A stretch of 64,000 bases of DNA from the NCBI RefSeq assembly GCF_030538595.1, contig NZ_JAUNTS010000002.1, positions 186,001-250,000 on the forward strand, read 5' to 3'. This document shows, piece by piece, positions 21,479-29,795 of the stretch (position 1 is the stretch's first letter; every line of letters begins with the position of its first letter). The translations under genes and the position numbers were made by a program. Below the pieces are notes generated by a model. That model was not told where the DNA came from. It did not search any database and saw nothing but the letters and a program-made list of their open reading frames with translations. This stretch comes from Kocuria sp. Its GTDB lineage: Bacteria; Actinomycetota; Actinomycetes; Actinomycetales; Micrococcaceae.

Positions 21479-22543
21479 TTGAGCTCCGCCCCCGCGCGTA
21501 CGTCGTCCACCTCCGCTTCCGGAGAACCGCACGGTGGATCTGGCCGTGGAGGCAGGATGGAATCGGTGATCGGGTGGGCGTCCACGTTCTTCCTGCGCAC
21601 CCAAGTTGACGGTTGGGTGCGGTTGACGGCGTGGGCCTCTCTGATCGCCAACTCCCTGTTGATTCTCACCGGCGGTCTGGTGCGTCTGACGGGCTCAGGT
21701 TTGGGCTGTCCCACGTGGCCTCGCTGTACGGATGAATCCTGGACATCCACCGCTGAAATGGGCATCCACGGTGCCATTGAGTTCGGTAACCGGCTGTTGA
21801 CTTTCGCCCTGGCCGTGGTGGCCATTTTGGCCTTCTTGGCCGTGTTGAAGATGCGGCGTGAACGCCGGGACTTCTTCCTGCTGACACTGGTGCTGGGGCT
21901 GGGTATCCCGCTGCAGGCCGTGGTGGGTGGCATCACCGTGATCACCGGGCTGAACCCGTGGATTGTGGGCATTCACTTCATGATCTCGGCGGCCATGATC
22001 TACTTGGCGGCCACGTACGTGAATCGTGTGCGCCGCGCCAGTCTCCATCACGTGGACCGCCTGGAAGCTCCCGGGCAGGGGCAACACGCCCGTGGCGTGA
22101 TTCGGGCAGCGGCAGTCTTGGTGGGATTGCTCACCCTGGTGATTGTGTACCTGGGCACCTTGGTCACTGGGACCGGGCCCCATTCGGGCGACTCCGGGGA
22201 AGTGGTGCGCCACACCTTTGACGCCGTGGTGATCACTCGCTTCCACGCCGTCCCGGTCTACGTGCTCACTGCTGTGATCATCGGCATTCTGGTCATGGGG
22301 CGCCGCAGTTGGCCGCGTCCCGTCTGGAACGCCTACGCCCTGGTTGGCGCTGTGGTGGTCTTCCAGGCCTTCATCGGGTTCTACCAGTACTTCAATGGTC
22401 TGCCCATTGTGGCGGTCAGCGCCCACCTGGTGGGATCGGCTCTCATGGTGGCCACCGTGGCCTTTGCCGTGGAGAAGTCCTTTGCCCTCACCGCAGACCC
22501 CGCGGACGTCATCACCAGCTCGGTCACCGACCCCACCCACTGA
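21479..22543 (+). CDS. ctaA: Heme A synthase (COX15/CtaA family)
   Basis: Membrane monooxygenase that converts heme O to heme A; about 354 residues with eight hydrophobic segments in two four-helix halves. Family motifs: GGLVRLTGSGLGCPTWPRC, a Cys-pair loop shared with Gram-positive CtaA, and conserved heme-ligand His in HGAIEFGNRL, GIHFMISAAMI, FHAVPVYVL and SAHLVGSALM. The TTG at 21479 is proposed because GAGGAAG lies 8 bases upstream; ATG 21557 is the alternative and would remove a non-conserved Ser-rich segment. TAGACT at 21427 is a candidate -10 box. Acts with CtaB and SURF1. Confidence 0.9.
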   Translation: MSSAPARTSSTSASGEPHGGSGRGGRMESVIGWASTFFLRTQVDGWVRLTAWASLIANSLLILTGGLVRLTGSGLGCPTWPRCTDESWTSTAEMGIHGAIEFGNRLLTFALAVVAILAFLAVLKMRRERRDFFLLTLVLGLGIPLQAVVGGITVITGLNPWIVGIHFMISAAMIYLAATYVNRVRRASLHHVDRLEAPGQGQHARGVIRAAAVLVGLLTLVIVYLGTLVTGTGPHSGDSGEVVRHTFDAVVITRFHAVPVYVLTAVIIGILVMGRRSWPRPVWNAYALVGAVVVFQAFIGFYQYFNGLPIVAVSAHLVGSALMVATVAFAVEKSFALTADPADVITSSVTDPTH

Positions 22544-22544
22544 T

Positions 22545-22571
22545 CCGCACCGTCCGCGTATCACGGTGCGG
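22545..22571 (+). terminator. Terminator-like hairpin after ctaA
   Basis: CCGCACCGT (22545-22553) pairs with ACGGTGCGG (22563-22571) around a 9-base loop immediately after the ctaA stop. No T-run follows. Confidence 0.5.
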
Positions 22572-22738
22572 GCGGTGTGGCTGTGCTGCACAGACACCTG
22601 GTGAGGGTCACCTTGCTAGGCAACGGGAATCAATTTAGACATACTTTGGTTGTGTAATTCAGCACCCTGTTGTGAACGCCGGGGTGTGCATTCCAGGCGT
22701 GGACAACGCATCAGTACGACGACGGACGGGAGGTCACC

Positions 22739-23488
22739 GTGGCAGCGCAGGACAGCAATCCGATGACCGGTCCCATCATCTTGGATGACTCCGCGGAGTC
22801 CACCACTCGCTCCCGGGTGCTCAACGCCGTCCTGGAACACGGACCTGTCTCCGCACGGGATCTTGGACGGCGGATGGACTTGACCCCGGCGGCCATCCGG
22901 CGTCATCTGGATGCCTTGGAACGTGAACGCTTCATTGAAGTCACCATGGTTCGCCGTCCCGGAGCGGGCGCTGGACGCCCGGCCAGACGCTACGTGGTGG
23001 CTCCGGAGGGGCACGAGCGGTTGGGCAATGACTACTTGGGGATTGCAGCCGATGCCCTGGATGCCATCCGGGATCTGGGCGGCGAACAGGCTCTCCGCGC
23101 GTTTGTGGAGCAGCAGTTTGAACACATGGAACGCCGCTACCGTCCCACGGTGGAGGCCGCCGGAGAAGATGTTGCCGAACGGCTGGATGTTCTGGTCCGG
23201 CTGCTGTCCGCGGATGGATATGCGGCATCAGCCAATACCGTGAAGGTGGGCCCCGCTCGGCATCGGGTGCTCTCCGCGCAGCTGTGCCAGGGTCACTGTC
23301 CGGTGCAGGAAATAGCCACCAAACACCCCGAGTTCTGTGAAGCCGAGACTCGCATGATTGCTTCCCTGCTGGATGTGGACATCCGCAGACTCTCCACACT
23401 GGCGGCTGGCGCGCACGTCTGCAACACCCACGTGCCGCTGTCGCGCCAACCCCCCGGCCCGGGGCGCTCCGGCGTCGTAGGCACCTGA
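22739..23488 (+). CDS. sufR: Fe-S cluster-sensing transcriptional repressor SufR
   Basis: ArsR/DeoR-like winged-helix regulator of the SUF operon, 249 residues. HTH around residues 25-70 (GPVSARDLGRRMDLTPAAIR), wing region RRPGAGAGRPARRYVV. C-terminal cluster-binding cysteines Cys187, Cys200 and Cys228 reproduce the C-x12-C-x27-C spacing of cyanobacterial SufR; an extra Cys183 sits nearby. With cluster bound it should repress the operon. GTG start behind GGAGGT. Located directly upstream of sufB with a 69-bp gap, as in mycobacteria. The 195 bp before it likely contain its operator; none could be assigned safely. Confidence 0.95.
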   Translation: MAAQDSNPMTGPIILDDSAESTTRSRVLNAVLEHGPVSARDLGRRMDLTPAAIRRHLDALERERFIEVTMVRRPGAGAGRPARRYVVAPEGHERLGNDYLGIAADALDAIRDLGGEQALRAFVEQQFEHMERRYRPTVEAAGEDVAERLDVLVRLLSADGYAASANTVKVGPARHRVLSAQLCQGHCPVQEIATKHPEFCEAETRMIASLLDVDIRRLSTLAAGAHVCNTHVPLSRQPPGPGRSGVVGT

Positions 23489-23557
23489 AGACCCCATCAA
23501 CTTGAGCCGGTCACGGCTCACTGTGCACACCAATCTGCTCTACATGAGGAGGCCGTC

Positions 23558-25009
23558 ATGACTGACGTGACGAACGCCAATGACACCGTCATTAGCGATA
23601 TTTTGGAGAAGAACCCGGAGCTGGAAGGCATTGGGAACTACGAATACGGCTGGTCCGACCCGGACGTTGCCGGTGCTTCCGCGCGCCGCGGTCTGAGCGA
23701 AGAGGTTGTTCGGGACATCTCTGCCAAGAAGAACGAGCCCGAGTGGATGCTGAACATGCGTCTGAAGGCCCTGAAGTTCTTTGACCGCAAGCCCATGCCC
23801 ACGTGGGGTGCAGATTTGTCGGACATTGACTTCGACAACATCAAGTACTTTGTGCGTGCCTCCGAAAAGCAGGCCCAGTCTTGGGAAGACCTGCCGGAAG
23901 ACATCCGCGACACCTACGAAAAGCTGGGTATTCCGGAGGCCGAACGCTCCCGTCTGGTGGCCGGTGTGGCTGCGCAGTACGAATCCGAGGTGGTCTACCA
24001 CCAGATCCGTGAGGACCTGGAGGAGCAGGGCGTGATCTTCCTGGACACGGACACTGCCCTGCGGGAACACCCTGAGTTCTTTGAAGAGTACTTCGGCACC
24101 GTCATTCCGGTGGGGGACAACAAGTTCGCCGCCCTGAACACGGCCGTGTGGTCCGGTGGTTCCTTTGTGTACGTGCCCAAGGGCGTGCACGTGGAGATCC
24201 CGTTGCAGGCTTACTTCCGGATCAACACGGAGAACATGGGCCAGTTCGAGCGCACGCTGATCATTGCCGATGAAGACTCCTACGTGCACTACATCGAAGG
24301 CTGCACGGCGCCGATCTACAAGACGGACTCGCTGCACTCCGCCAACGTGGAAATCATTGTCAAGAAGAACGCCCGCGTTCGTTACACCACCATTCAGAAC
24401 TGGTCCAACAACGTCTACAACCTGGTGACCAAGCGGGCCATTGCCCACGAAGGCGCCACCATGGAGTGGATTGACGGCAACATCGGTTCCAAGGTCACCC
24501 AGAAGTACCCGGCCGTTTACATGACCGGTGAGCACGCCAAGGGTGAGACCCTGTCCATCGCTTTTGCCGGTGAGGGTCAGCACCAGGACACCGGTTCCAA
24601 GATGGTGCACGTTGCCCCGAACACGTCATCCTCGATCGTGTCCAAGTCCGTGGCCCGTAACGGTGGCCGTGCTGCTTACCGCGGTCTGGTGCAGGTGCGC
24701 GAAGGTGCGCACAACGCCAAGTCCAACGTGGTGTGCGATGCCCTGCTGGTGGACACCATTTCCCGGTCGGACACCTACCCCTACGTGGACATCCGCGAGG
24801 ACGACGTCTCCATGGGCCATGAGGCCACCGTGTCCCGCGTGTCTGAAGAACAGCTGTTCTACCTGATGCAGCGCGGCATTGCCGAAGACGAGGCCATGGC
24901 CATGATCGTGCGCGGCTTTGTGGAGCCCATTGCCCGCGAGCTGCCCATGGAATACGCACTTGAACTCAACCGCTTGATCGAACTGCAGATGGAGGGTTCC
25001 GTTGGCTGA
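23558..25009 (+). CDS. sufB: Fe-S cluster assembly protein SufB
   Basis: Scaffold subunit of the SufBCD complex, 483 residues. N-terminal helical part with [15 protein letters not shown], then the right-handed beta-helix core: [40 protein letters not shown] (containing the conserved Cys), [20 protein letters not shown], and the C-terminal SufC-contacting region [20 protein letters not shown]. No intein interrupts it, unlike M. tuberculosis SufB. Overlaps sufD by 8 bp. Confidence 0.98.
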   Translation: MTDVTNANDTVISDILEKNPELEGIGNYEYGWSDPDVAGASARRGLSEEVVRDISAKKNEPEWMLNMRLKALKFFDRKPMPTWGADLSDIDFDNIKYFVRASEKQAQSWEDLPEDIRDTYEKLGIPEAERSRLVAGVAAQYESEVVYHQIREDLEEQGVIFLDTDTALREHPEFFEEYFGTVIPVGDNKFAALNTAVWSGGSFVYVPKGVHVEIPLQAYFRINTENMGQFERTLIIADEDSYVHYIEGCTAPIYKTDSLHSANVEIIVKKNARVRYTTIQNWSNNVYNLVTKRAIAHEGATMEWIDGNIGSKVTQKYPAVYMTGEHAKGETLSIAFAGEGQHQDTGSKMVHVAPNTSSSIVSKSVARNGGRAAYRGLVQVREGAHNAKSNVVCDALLVDTISRSDTYPYVDIREDDVSMGHEATVSRVSEEQLFYLMQRGIAEDEAMAMIVRGFVEPIARELPMEYALELNRLIELQMEGSVG

Positions 25010-26327
25010 TACGTCCAACACGAACACCGGGGCGGCCACCGCCGTGACCACGGCCGAGGACGACGTCGTTGCTGGCGTGCGTACGGATGAGGCCCGCGTG
25101 GCCATTCCGGGCATGACCCAGGAGGGCGAGAAACTGGCCACCGAGCACACCGCGCAGGGTGCCGACGGTGAGGTGGAGGTGACGATTGCCCGCAAGGATC
25201 CCAAGAAGCCGGCGGGCAACTCCCGGGCCGAACGCACAGCGTCCTACGATCTGGCTGATTTCCCGGAGCTGACCGGACGTGAAGAGGACTTCCGCTTCAC
25301 CCCGCTCAAGCGCCTCAACGGGCTGCACACCTCCGAACTGACCGGGGCCGCACCGTCCGTGACCGTGACCGGTTCCGATGTGGTGACCGTTGAAACCGTG
25401 GGGCGCGACGACGCTCGCGTGGGTTCCGCAGGCATCCCCGAGGACCGGCTGTCCGCCAACGCCTGGGCGCACTTCACGGAAGCCACCGTGGTGACCATCC
25501 CGCAGGAGGCCGAGGTCCAGGAGACCATCTCCGTGGAGATCAAGGGCACGCACACCGATCCGGCCGCCCAGCACGTGATTGTTGACGCCAAGCCGTTTTC
25601 CAAGGCCCGTGTGGTGCTGCACCACAGCGGTACTGCGGTGCTGAGCCAGAACATCGAGTTTGTGGTGGGAGACTCCGCACAGCTGACGGTGGTGTCTCTG
25701 CAGGAGTGGCAGGATGCCGGAACGGCCCATGCCTCTGCGCAGCACGGCCGTCTGGGCCGCGATGCCCGCTTCAAGCACGTGTCCGTGAACCTGGGTGGCG
25801 ACACCGTCCGCGTGACCCCGTCCGTGCGCTACAACGCCCCCGGTGGCGAGGTGGAGATGTACGGCCTGACATTCGTGGATGACGGCCAGCACCTGGAATC
25901 GCGCCTGTTCGTGGATCACTCACAGCCCAACTGCGTGTCCCGCGTGACCTACAAGTCCGCGCTGCAGGGCCGCGCAGCCCACGGCGTGTGGGTGGGCGAT
26001 GTACTGATCCGCCCGGAAGCCGAAGGCACCGACACCTACGAGCTGAACCGCAACCTGATCCTCAACGATGGTCCCCGCATGGACTCCATCCCCAACCTGG
26101 AGATTGAAACCGGCCTGATTGCAGGTGCGGGGCACGCCTCCACCACGGGGCAGTTGGATGCCGAGCATCTTTACTACCTGATGTCCCGCGGAATCCCGGA
26201 GGTGGAGGCCCGCCGCCTGGTGGTTCGTGGCTTCCTGTTCGAGATCCTGCAGCAGATTGAGGACGAGGGGATCGAGGCGCGCTTGCGCGACGTCGTCGAA
26301 GCCGAACTGTCCAACGCCGATCACTGA
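25002..26327 (+). CDS. sufD: Fe-S cluster assembly protein SufD
   Basis: Partner of SufB in the SufBC2D complex; 441 residues. The N-terminal ~75 residues are Thr/Ala-rich and poorly conserved; then [20 protein letters not shown], a beta-helix core with [20 protein letters not shown], and the C-terminal motifs [40 protein letters not shown] and the SufC-binding end. The GTG/TTG start region overlaps the end of sufB, indicating translational coupling. Confidence 0.97.
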   Translation: MADTSNTNTGAATAVTTAEDDVVAGVRTDEARVAIPGMTQEGEKLATEHTAQGADGEVEVTIARKDPKKPAGNSRAERTASYDLADFPELTGREEDFRFTPLKRLNGLHTSELTGAAPSVTVTGSDVVTVETVGRDDARVGSAGIPEDRLSANAWAHFTEATVVTIPQEAEVQETISVEIKGTHTDPAAQHVIVDAKPFSKARVVLHHSGTAVLSQNIEFVVGDSAQLTVVSLQEWQDAGTAHASAQHGRLGRDARFKHVSVNLGGDTVRVTPSVRYNAPGGEVEMYGLTFVDDGQHLESRLFVDHSQPNCVSRVTYKSALQGRAAHGVWVGDVLIRPEAEGTDTYELNRNLILNDGPRMDSIPNLEIETGLIAGAGHASTTGQLDAEHLYYLMSRGIPEVEARRLVVRGFLFEILQQIEDEGIEARLRDVVEAELSNADH

Positions 26328-26370
26328 TCCGGCCCCATTACACACTTCACCGAATTCTTCAGGAGAGACA

Positions 26371-27132
26371 TTGAGCACTCTGGAAATCAAGGATCTGAAC
26401 GCATCCGTACTGCTGGATGAAGACAACAGCAAGCAGATTCTCAAGGGCGTGAACATCACCATCAATTCTGGTGAGGTGCACGCGATCATGGGCCCCAACG
26501 GCTCCGGCAAGTCCACCCTGGCCTCCACCATTGCCGGCCATCCCAAGTTCCGCGTGGACTCCGGTTCCGTGACCCTGGACGGCGAGGACGTGCTGGAGAT
26601 GTCCGTGGATGAGCGCGCCCGTGCCGGGCTGTTCCTGGCCATGCAGTACCCGGTTGAAATCCCCGGTGTGACCACGTCCAACTTCCTGCGTACGGCCAAG
26701 ACCGCTGTGGACGGGGAAGCTCCTTCCCTGCGGACCTGGACCAAGGACGTCAAGGCAGTGGCCGAGCAGCTGAAGATGGATCCCACCATGATTCAGCGCA
26801 ACGTCAACGAAGGCTTCTCCGGTGGTGAGAAGAAGCGCATGGAGATCATGCAGCTGGAACTGCTGCGCCCCAAGATGGCGCTGCTGGATGAAACTGACTC
26901 CGGCCTGGATGTGGATGCCCTGCGTGTGGTCTCCGAAGGTGTGAACCGCGCCAAGGAAACCAACGACATGGGCGTCATGCTCATCACCCACTACAACCGC
27001 ATCCTGCGCTACATCAAGCCGGACTACGTGCACGTGTTCAACGATGGCCGCATTGTGGAGCAGGGCGGCCCCGAACTGGCTGTCAAGCTGGAAGAAGAGG
27101 GCTACGACAAGTACGTGGCCGCTGCCCGCTGA
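26371..27132 (+). CDS. sufC: Fe-S cluster assembly ATPase SufC
   Basis: ABC-type ATPase that powers SufBCD, 253 residues. Walker A HAIMGPNGSGKSTLASTIAG, SufC-specific RAGLFLAMQYPVEIPGVTTS, signature NEGFSGGEKKRMEIMQ, Walker B MALLDETDSGLDVDAL and HYNRILRYIKPDYVHVF. The TTG at 26371 is chosen because AGGAGAG lies 3 bases upstream and gives the conserved start STLEIKDLNAS; the longer open frame runs back into sufD. Confidence 0.97.
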   Translation: MSTLEIKDLNASVLLDEDNSKQILKGVNITINSGEVHAIMGPNGSGKSTLASTIAGHPKFRVDSGSVTLDGEDVLEMSVDERARAGLFLAMQYPVEIPGVTTSNFLRTAKTAVDGEAPSLRTWTKDVKAVAEQLKMDPTMIQRNVNEGFSGGEKKRMEIMQLELLRPKMALLDETDSGLDVDALRVVSEGVNRAKETNDMGVMLITHYNRILRYIKPDYVHVFNDGRIVEQGGPELAVKLEEEGYDKYVAAAR

Positions 27133-27142
27133 AGGAGCAATC

Positions 27143-27481
27143 ATGACTGAGACCGCAGAAGTTCCCGCGGGTTCCCCGTCCATTCAGGACGTTGAGGAAG
27201 CGCTCAAGAACGTGATCGACCCCGAGCTGGGGGTCAACATTGTGGACCTGGGTCTGCTCTACGGGGCCTCCTACCTGGAGGACGGCGCCCTGAAGCTGGA
27301 CATGACCCTGACCACCGCTGCCTGCCCGCTGCAGGACGTGATCGAGGAGCAGGTGGAGCAGAACATCGGCACTCTGGTGGACGAATGGCATGTCAACTGG
27401 GTGTGGATGCCGCCGTGGGGCATGGAACGCATCACGGAGGACGGCCGCGACCAGATGAGAGCCTTGGGCTTCAACATCTGA
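27143..27481 (+). CDS. sufT: SufT/MIP18-like metal-sulfur cluster assembly factor (DUF59)
   Basis: DUF59/FeS_assembly_P family protein, 112 residues, implicated in Fe-S protein maturation. Conserved DPELGVNIVDLGLLYG and the Cys-containing TLTTAACPLQDVIEEQV, followed by WMPPWGMERITEDGRDQMRALGF. ATG 27143 with GAAGGAG upstream, 10 bp after sufC. In mycobacterial operons sufS and sufU lie between sufC and this gene; neither is here, so the cysteine desulfurase must be elsewhere. Confidence 0.93.
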   Translation: MTETAEVPAGSPSIQDVEEALKNVIDPELGVNIVDLGLLYGASYLEDGALKLDMTLTTAACPLQDVIEEQVEQNIGTLVDEWHVNWVWMPPWGMERITEDGRDQMRALGFNI

Positions 27482-27508
27482 CCCGCCCCGCCCCCGCCTC
27501 CTGCTCCT

Positions 27509-27575
27509 ACTGCCGAGTGTCCGAGTTTGGACGTTTCTGACCCCTGGAAACGACCAAACTCGGACACTCGGCAGT
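27509..27575. repeat. Palindrome copy 1 (sufT side), terminator-like
   Basis: Inverted repeat with 22-bp outer arms (27509-27530 and 27554-27575) plus an inner 6-bp stem (CGTTTC/GAAACG), interrupted by one A-A mismatch, loop of 9 bases. Nearly the same sequence recurs at 28344-28416. It lies 27 bp after sufT and can act as a terminator on both strands. A 13-base G run follows at 27586-27598. Confidence 0.85.
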
Positions 27576-27609
27576 TGTGTGTGGCGGGGGGGGGGGGGAG
27601 AGAAGGGGC

Positions 27610-27626
27610 GTGGTTTCGATCGTCAT
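27610..27626. repeat. 17-bp direct repeat, copy 1 (remnant of catC-like 3' end)
   Basis: GTGGTTTCGATCGTCAT is identical to 28479-28495. In the second copy it encodes, on the minus strand, MTIETT near the C-terminus of the muconolactone isomerase-like gene. Here the minus strand still reads MTIETTPLL with no gene body upstream, so it looks like a duplicated gene tail. Confidence 0.7.
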
Positions 27627-27639
27627 CCCTGGCCACCTG

Positions 27640-27659
27640 TATACCATGGATGGTATATT
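27640..27659 (+). promoter_or_regulatory. Promoter-operator of the toxin-antitoxin pair
   Basis: TATACCAT-GG-ATGGTATA (27640-27657) is a perfect palindrome with 8-bp arms. It overlaps TATATT (27654-27659), which lies 7 bases before ATG 27667 and fits a -10 box of a leaderless transcript. An operator overlapping the -10 box is what autorepression by an Xre antitoxin would need. Confidence 0.65.
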
Positions 27660-27666
27660 CATCGGC

Positions 27667-27993
27667 ATGTGGAGCGTCGTTGACCACCCAGACGCTGAAG
27701 GCGAGCACGCGAACCTGGATGCCCGTGAAGCTGTAGCCGTAGATAATGCAATAGCCAAGCTCGAACAATCTGGTCCGTCTCTTCCCTTCCCGCACAGCAG
27801 CGCCGTCAAGGGAGCGGACAAGCTTCGGGAGCTGCGGCCGCGCGGTGGACGAAGCATCACCCGCGCTCTGTGCCGGAGGATCGGTGACGTATTCGTGATC
27901 GGGGCCTACGGATCCGAGGCGCAGTACGACCCCAAGGGCTTCGACAGAACTTGTCGTGCTGCCGAACAACGATTAGCTCAGATTGAGGAATGA
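27667..27993 (+). CDS. RelE/HigB-like toxin (Gp49-like family)
   Basis: Probable mRNA-interferase toxin of a type II system, 108 residues, starting MWSVVDHPDAEGE. The pattern of family members is seen: an acidic N-terminus, LDAREAVAVDNAIAKLEQ, GPSLPFPHSSAVKG, KLRELRPRGGRS, then a hydrophobic strand VFVIGAYGSEA and a short C-terminal helix. The toxin-first order with a small Xre gene behind it matches HigBA/Gp49-like pairs. ATG 27667 is chosen because it follows a -10 box by 7 bases; ATG 27646 is possible but lies inside the operator. The stop overlaps an ATG at 27990. Confidence 0.8.
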   Translation: MWSVVDHPDAEGEHANLDAREAVAVDNAIAKLEQSGPSLPFPHSSAVKGADKLRELRPRGGRSITRALCRRIGDVFVIGAYGSEAQYDPKGFDRTCRAAEQRLAQIEE

Positions 27994-28004
27994 AGGTGAC
28001 CGTC

Positions 28005-28322
28005 ATGAAATTGTCTACCCTCAAGAGCCATGCGCAGGTAGTCCGCGAGCGCGCTGAAACTGATCCCGACTATGCCGCCGAGGCCGACCGGCTTGCGTTG
28101 GCACGGGACGTCAGCGCAGCGGTGGTTCGCTATCGCGGGGAACATAACCTGACGCAGACGGCTTTCGGCAACATCATCGGATGGAAACAACCACATGTTG
28201 CCCGGCTGGAACGTGCAGAAGTGTCCCCGTCGCTGGATACGTTGGAGCGTCTGGCCCGTGCAGGTGTTGTGGAAGTCCACATAGAACGTGACCGAACTTC
28301 TGTCTACGAATTAGCCATTTAA
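28005..28322 (+). CDS. Xre/HTH-type antitoxin
   Basis: Helix-turn-helix protein of about 105 residues. The HTH is at about residues 45-95 (YRGEHNLTQTAFGNIIGWKQ, PHVARLERAEVSPSLDTLER); the N-terminus has the antitoxin-type KLSTLKSHAQVVRERAE. ATG 28005 has AAGGTGA 5 bases upstream; ATG 27990, which overlaps the toxin stop (ATGA), is an alternative that adds five residues. Expected to neutralise the toxin and repress the operon through the palindrome at 27640-27657. It ends 21 bp before the second long palindrome. Confidence 0.85.
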   Translation: MKLSTLKSHAQVVRERAETDPDYAAEADRLALARDVSAAVVRYRGEHNLTQTAFGNIIGWKQPHVARLERAEVSPSLDTLERLARAGVVEVHIERDRTSVYELAI

Positions 28323-28343
28323 CCTGCCCGCTCCACCCGTCCC

Positions 28344-28416
28344 ACGACTGCCGAGTGTCCGAGTTTGGTCGTTTCTGACCCGTGGAAACGACCAAACTCG
28401 GACACTCGGCAGTCGT
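28344..28416. repeat. Palindrome copy 2 (catC side), terminator-like
   Basis: Perfect inverted repeat with 32-bp arms (28344-28375 and 28385-28416) and a 9-base loop. It is nearly identical to the palindrome at 27509-27575; the single A-A mismatch there is a T-A pair here. It lies between the antitoxin (+) and the catC-like gene (-) and could terminate both. Confidence 0.85.
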
Positions 28417-28447
28417 ATGGTGGGGGATGCGGGTGGGGGTGGAGGGG

Positions 28448-28723
28448 TTAGATGGCGTTGGGGTGGGGGGCCAGGGCTGTGGTTTCGATCGTCATGTACG
28501 GGAACATGGGGAATCCTGAGAGGATTTCGTGCAAGCGCTGGTTGGATTCCACCTCAAAGATGGACACGTTGGCGTACTTGCCCACCACGCGGTAGATGGC
28601 CTCAAACTCCCCGGAGCGTTGCAGTGCTTGGGAGTACTCCTTCTCCTCGGCCTGTTTCTGGGCCACTTCCTCCGGTGACATGGACTCGGGGAATTGGACC
28701 TGCATGTGGCACAAAAACTTCAT
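28448..28723 (-). CDS. Muconolactone delta-isomerase family protein
   Basis: Small ferredoxin-like-fold protein of the muconolactone isomerase (CatC) family, 91 residues, the usual length. Start MKFLCHMQVQFPESMSPEE, core QKQAEEKEYSQALQRSGEFE, then IYRVVGKYANVSIFEVESN and the ending LSGFPMFPYMTIETTALAPH. In catechol degradation CatC isomerises muconolactone; no other catechol-pathway gene is here, although an aromatic-acid type MFS carrier lies at 32 kb. ATG 28723 with AGGAG upstream. The last codons include the 17-bp repeat also found at 27610. Confidence 0.85.
   Translation of the reverse strand: MKFLCHMQVQFPESMSPEEVAQKQAEEKEYSQALQRSGEFEAIYRVVGKYANVSIFEVESNQRLHEILSGFPMFPYMTIETTALAPHPNAI
28479..28495. 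repeat. 17-bp direct repeat, copy 2 (inside catC-like gene)
   Basis: Identical to 27610-27626. Together with the palindrome copies it brackets the toxin-antitoxin module as a direct duplication: palindrome, G-rich spacer, 17-mer on each side. Confidence 0.7.
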
Positions 28724-28746
28724 GGTGCTCTTCTCCTCACATCCCA

Positions 28747-28815
28747 CTCCGCCGAAAACATGGTTTCTCCCAATTTCAGGGCCTAAATCTTCCACAAACC
28801 ATGATCTCGGCGGAG
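28747..28815. terminator. Imperfect hairpin between metallopeptidase and catC-like gene
   Basis: CTCCGCCGAAAACATGGTTT (28747-28766) pairs with 28796-28815 at 18 of 20 positions, with a 29-base loop. On the minus strand it follows the metallopeptidase stop, so terminator or attenuator function is plausible. Confidence 0.5.
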
Positions 28816-28832
28816 GGGAGGGGTGGTGGTGG

Positions 28833-29783
28833 TTAGTTGCGGATGCTTCCTGGGTCGTCCAGGTTGGTGGCGTTGAAGGTGTCGCACTGACCAATGTTGC
28901 CGGAGTTGTAACCAGCCATGAACCACGCAACGCGCTGATCTGAGGTTCCGTGCGTGAAAGCCTCCGGGTTCACGCGGCCAGAGGTGGTCTGCTGGATGTT
29001 GTCATCACCGATGGCAGCGGCCGTGGACAGTGCCGAACGGAGATCACCCTCCGTAATGTCTTCGAGCTGAACGGCCCCGGTGAAGTCGTCACTGGAGGCA
29101 CGGTTCGCCCACAAGCCCGCGTAGCAGTCGGCTTGCAACTCCACACGCACTGCCCCAGAATCCGCACCTTGACGGGAGCTGGCAGCCGACCCCAAATAGC
29201 CCAGCTGGTATTGAATGTGATGGCCGAATTCGTGCGCCACCACATACTCCTCAGCCAACGGACCGCCTTGGGCGCCAAAATCCGTCTGCAGGGTGCTGAA
29301 GAAGGAATCGTCCAGGTACACCGTTTGATTGGACGGGCAGTAGAACGGCCCGGTGGCCGACGACGCCGTCCCACACGGCGAATACTCCGAACCAGAGAAC
29401 AGCACCAACCCCGGCATGTTGTACTGCACGCCGGTGGACTGCGGTAAGTACGTGGACCACATGGCGTCCAGGCTGTTGGCGGTGGCCACCACTCGGCAGT
29501 CGGTGTACTGGTTGGCATCTGCACCGGTTTGGCACTTTTCGGCCAGTTCGTCCTGAGCCTGGGCGGAATTGCCTGAACCGGTGGAGTACTCGGAGTAGCT
29601 GCCTTGATTCAGCGCATTGTCCAAACCACCCAGCATGGGCTGACCGAAAATCAGCCCCAGCACAATGGTCAACAGCAATCCGCCCAGACCACCACCCACC
29701 GCCACACCGCGCCCGGCGCCACCGCCACGACCACCTGTTTGCACGCGGGAGGTGTCCAGCCGCGACCCCTGATTGAAGCTCAT
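28833..29783 (-). CDS. Neutral zinc metallopeptidase (YpfJ family)
   Basis: Membrane-anchored putative peptidase of the YpfJ/zinc_peptidase family, 316 residues. A Gly-rich N-terminus and one transmembrane segment (about residues 30-50, GGLGGLLLTIVLGLIFGQP) precede the outward catalytic domain. Zinc motif HEFGHHIQ with His184, Glu185 and His188; downstream VRVELQADCYAGLWA supplies the third ligand region. Endings VNPEAFTHGTSDQRVAWFMA fit the family. No Shine-Dalgarno; TAGGAT lies 6 bases before the ATG, so the mRNA is probably leaderless. Substrate unknown. Confidence 0.92.
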   Translation of the reverse strand: MSFNQGSRLDTSRVQTGGRGGGAGRGVAVGGGLGGLLLTIVLGLIFGQPMLGGLDNALNQGSYSEYSTGSGNSAQAQDELAEKCQTGADANQYTDCRVVATANSLDAMWSTYLPQSTGVQYNMPGLVLFSGSEYSPCGTASSATGPFYCPSNQTVYLDDSFFSTLQTDFGAQGGPLAEEYVVAHEFGHHIQYQLGYLGSAASSRQGADSGAVRVELQADCYAGLWANRASSDDFTGAVQLEDITEGDLRSALSTAAAIGDDNIQQTTSGRVNPEAFTHGTSDQRVAWFMAGYNSGNIGQCDTFNATNLDDPGSIRN

Positions 29784-29789
29784 ACGGGC

Positions 29790-29795
29790 ATCCTA
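29790..29795 (-). promoter_or_regulatory. Candidate -10 box of leaderless metallopeptidase mRNA
   Basis: On the minus strand TAGGAT is followed by 6 bases and ATG 29783. The box overlaps the stop codon of bioN (TAG at 29793-29795). Confidence 0.45.

Noticed and set aside
26359-27183. 274-codon minus-strand frame opposite sufC
   Set aside because: Shadow of sufC; no motif and no ribosome-binding site.
27482-28500. Genomic island or prophage boundary at the toxin-antitoxin module
   Set aside because: No integrase, transposase, tRNA or phage gene; the evidence supports only a small cassette insertion.
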